This document shows positions 5,742 through 6,849 of a DNA stretch of 6,849 nucleotides, piece after piece. Where the stretch lies: the NCBI GenBank assembly GCA_023457295.1, contig JAEWLZ010000197.1, forward strand, positions 1-6,849, read 5' to 3'. The notes under the pieces were generated by a model that worked only from the letters and a program-made list of their open reading frames with translations, searched no databases and was not told where the DNA came from. The stretch is from Cyanobacteria bacterium OH_PDB_112 (GTDB lineage: Bacteria > Cyanobacteriota > Vampirovibrionia > Gastranaerophilales > CAJFVJ01). Each line of letters begins with the position of its first letter. The stretch's first letter is position 1. The position numbers were made by a program, and so were the translations under genes.

Positions 5742-6731
5742 TTATAAAATCGGTAAAGTAAAAAAGAATTTAGAACCTTTACCTTCTTCGGATTTAGCCC
5801 AAATTTTACCGCCATGCTTTTCTATAATTTGTTTGGAAAGGTAAAGCCCCAAGCCTGTTCCGACTTTTCTCATTTTTTTTGATGTCGAAAAATATTTATC
5901 AAATATTTTATCAATATCATTTTTTGAAATGCCTCGTCCGTTATCTTCTACCATGATTTCCACAAAATCATTATCAGCAGATATGGTTATATTTATTTTG
6001 CCGTCTTGTTTTGTATGAGAAATAGAATTATTAAGAAGATTTTTAAGGACTCTTTTAATCTCGATTTTGTCAAATTCCAATTCTAATTTTTCTTTTTCAA
6101 AATCAAAATTTATTGAATGATTTTTTATTAAGAACTGTATTTCTTCTATTGATTCTTTTACGGTTTTTTTCAGGCATTCTTTTTTCTTGGTTATTTTTAA
6201 AGCTCCGGAATGATTTTTACAGGTATCTAAAAGAGTATTTACCAAAAATAAAAGTTCTTCGTTATTTTTAAGCATGTTTTGTATAACATTTTTTTGCTCA
6301 GGGGTTGTCATCCCGAAAGAATCCTCAGCAAAGAGTTTGAGGGCATTTATTTCTGCTAAAATCGGAACTTTTAGGTCATGAGTCAATGTGGCTGTAAAAT
6401 CTTGTTGAATTTTTACAAGTTCTTCAAGTTCATTTTTTTGTTCTTCAAGTTCTGTCTGATAAGCCTTAATCATGAGCTCTCGGTCCGTAAGTGCTTCAAT
6501 CATTCTGTTAATGTTTTCTGCTATGAGTTTAGTGTCGGATGTCAAAGAAGAACGTAAACGTCTTGAAAGATTTCCGTATCGGACTTCTTGAGCGGTTATC
6601 GAAATTCTGTTCAAAAACTTTGTAAGTGTAACATTTTTTTTACGTTCACGCCGATATAAAAAAAACGCATAAATCAGTGAGGACGAGATTATTATTAGTA
6701 AAAACAGTATTATATCTATTGTGATATTCAT
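5742..6731 (-). CDS. Membrane histidine kinase (TM-HAMP-HisKA-HATPase) without extracytoplasmic sensor domain
   Basis: The 329-residue protein has one transmembrane helix (about 5-25) with only a few residues before it. A HAMP-like linker follows (about 40-90; EVRYGNLSRRL and INRMIEAL), then a coiled coil (90-110) and the dimerisation domain with phospho-acceptor His118 in THDLKVP. The ATP-binding domain (about 215-329) has the N box LKNLLNNSISHT (229-240), G1 DNGRG (263-267), the F box around FDKYF (277-281) and G2 GTGLGL (291-296). The catalytic set is complete. With no periplasmic loop and no PAS or GAF domain, it may sense through the membrane or a partner protein. It probably phosphorylates one or both regulators downstream (inferred). 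The ATG has no Shine-Dalgarno, and an in-frame stop a few codons upstream rules out a longer ATG-started form. A TATAAT 7 nt before it suggests a leaderless mRNA. Confidence 0.93.
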   Translation of the reverse strand: MNITIDIILFLLIIISSSLIYAFFLYRRERKKNVTLTKFLNRISITAQEVRYGNLSRRLRSSLTSDTKLIAENINRMIEALTDRELMIKAYQTELEEQKNELEELVKIQQDFTATLTHDLKVPILAEINALKLFAEDSFGMTTPEQKNVIQNMLKNNEELLFLVNTLLDTCKNHSGALKITKKKECLKKTVKESIEEIQFLIKNHSINFDFEKEKLELEFDKIEIKRVLKNLLNNSISHTKQDGKINITISADNDFVEIMVEDNGRGISKNDIDKIFDKYFSTSKKMRKVGTGLGLYLSKQIIEKHGGKIWAKSEEGKGSKFFFTLPIL

Positions 6732-6738
6732 ACAAAAT

Positions 6739-6744
6739 ATTATA
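6739..6744 (-). promoter_or_regulatory. Candidate -10 box giving a leaderless kinase mRNA
   Basis: On the - strand TATAAT is followed by 7 nt (ATTTTGT) and then the kinase ATG, so transcription would begin at or one base before the start codon. No convincing -35 box lies 16-18 bp upstream. A competing promoter could be TTGCGA with CATAAA further upstream (16-bp spacing, 4 of 6 matches each), which would leave a short leader that still lacks a ribosome binding site. Confidence 0.35.
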
Positions 6745-6827
6745 TTTCAAATAATGTAATTTATGTTTATTGATGAAGTTTTCGCAATAATTCTTTTAAA
6801 AATTTGAATAACTGATACAATTATTAA

Positions 6828-6842
6828 TGAGCTTATCGCTCA
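6828..6842 (-). other. Small hairpin at window edge, possibly the end of the preceding gene
   Basis: TGAGC (6828-6832) and GCTCA (6838-6842) form a 5-bp stem with a 5-nt loop. On the - strand it is followed by an A/T-rich stretch rather than a clean T-tract. A - strand frame enters the window at 6849 and stays open for 17 codons to a TAA at 6798-6796. It may be the tail of another gene, but it is too short to judge. I see nothing else in 6745-6849. Confidence 0.2.
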
Positions 6843-6849
6843 AATAACC

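Noticed and set aside
1..6849. Defence island, mobile element or CRISPR system
   Set aside because: No transposase, integrase, nuclease, toxin or spaced repeat array is visible. The gene content is signalling and envelope.

Overview
The window is AT-rich bacterial DNA. One partial gene on the + strand (left edge) faces eight tightly packed genes that all read on the - strand, so the row runs from right to left: histidine kinase, two LuxR-type response regulators, pentapeptide-repeat protein, two related exported helical proteins, an exported protein of unknown function, and an SPFH/prohibitin protein. I see no tRNA, rRNA, insertion sequence, CRISPR array or phage gene. The organism is probably a non-photosynthetic relative of cyanobacteria (Vampirovibrionia/Melainabacteria, perhaps Gastranaerophilales). 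This rests on the AT richness, the cyanobacterial style of both response regulators, and the exported proteins, which resemble families I associate with that lineage. It is an inference from remembered family likeness, not a database result.

Right part (about 4330-6849): a membrane histidine kinase with one transmembrane helix and no extracytoplasmic sensor domain, then two response regulators 11 nt apart. The first regulator has its own promoter with a perfect -10 box. The kinase start has no Shine-Dalgarno sequence but lies 7 nt after a TATAAT, which suggests a leaderless mRNA. The pentapeptide-repeat gene follows the second regulator after 19 nt and is probably on the same transcript.

Middle and left part (400-3688): a likely envelope operon. 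Two paralogous secreted proteins with TolC-like helices overlap by 11 nt. They are followed by a small exported protein with a beta-rich first half and then an SPFH membrane scaffold. The operon has a candidate extended -10 promoter in the 90-nt gap after the pentapeptide gene.

The most striking signal is in that gap. A perfect 13-bp inverted repeat, which G-U pairs extend to about 17 bp in RNA, has one arm over the Shine-Dalgarno and start codon of the first envelope gene and the other arm upstream of the promoter. Readthrough RNA from the regulator operon would hide the start site, while RNA from the internal promoter would lack the upstream arm and be free for translation. This would insulate the envelope operon from the signalling operon.

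At the left end, the cysteine-cluster gene and the SPFH gene converge with only 4 nt between them, and three back-to-back perfect inverted repeats cover the junction.
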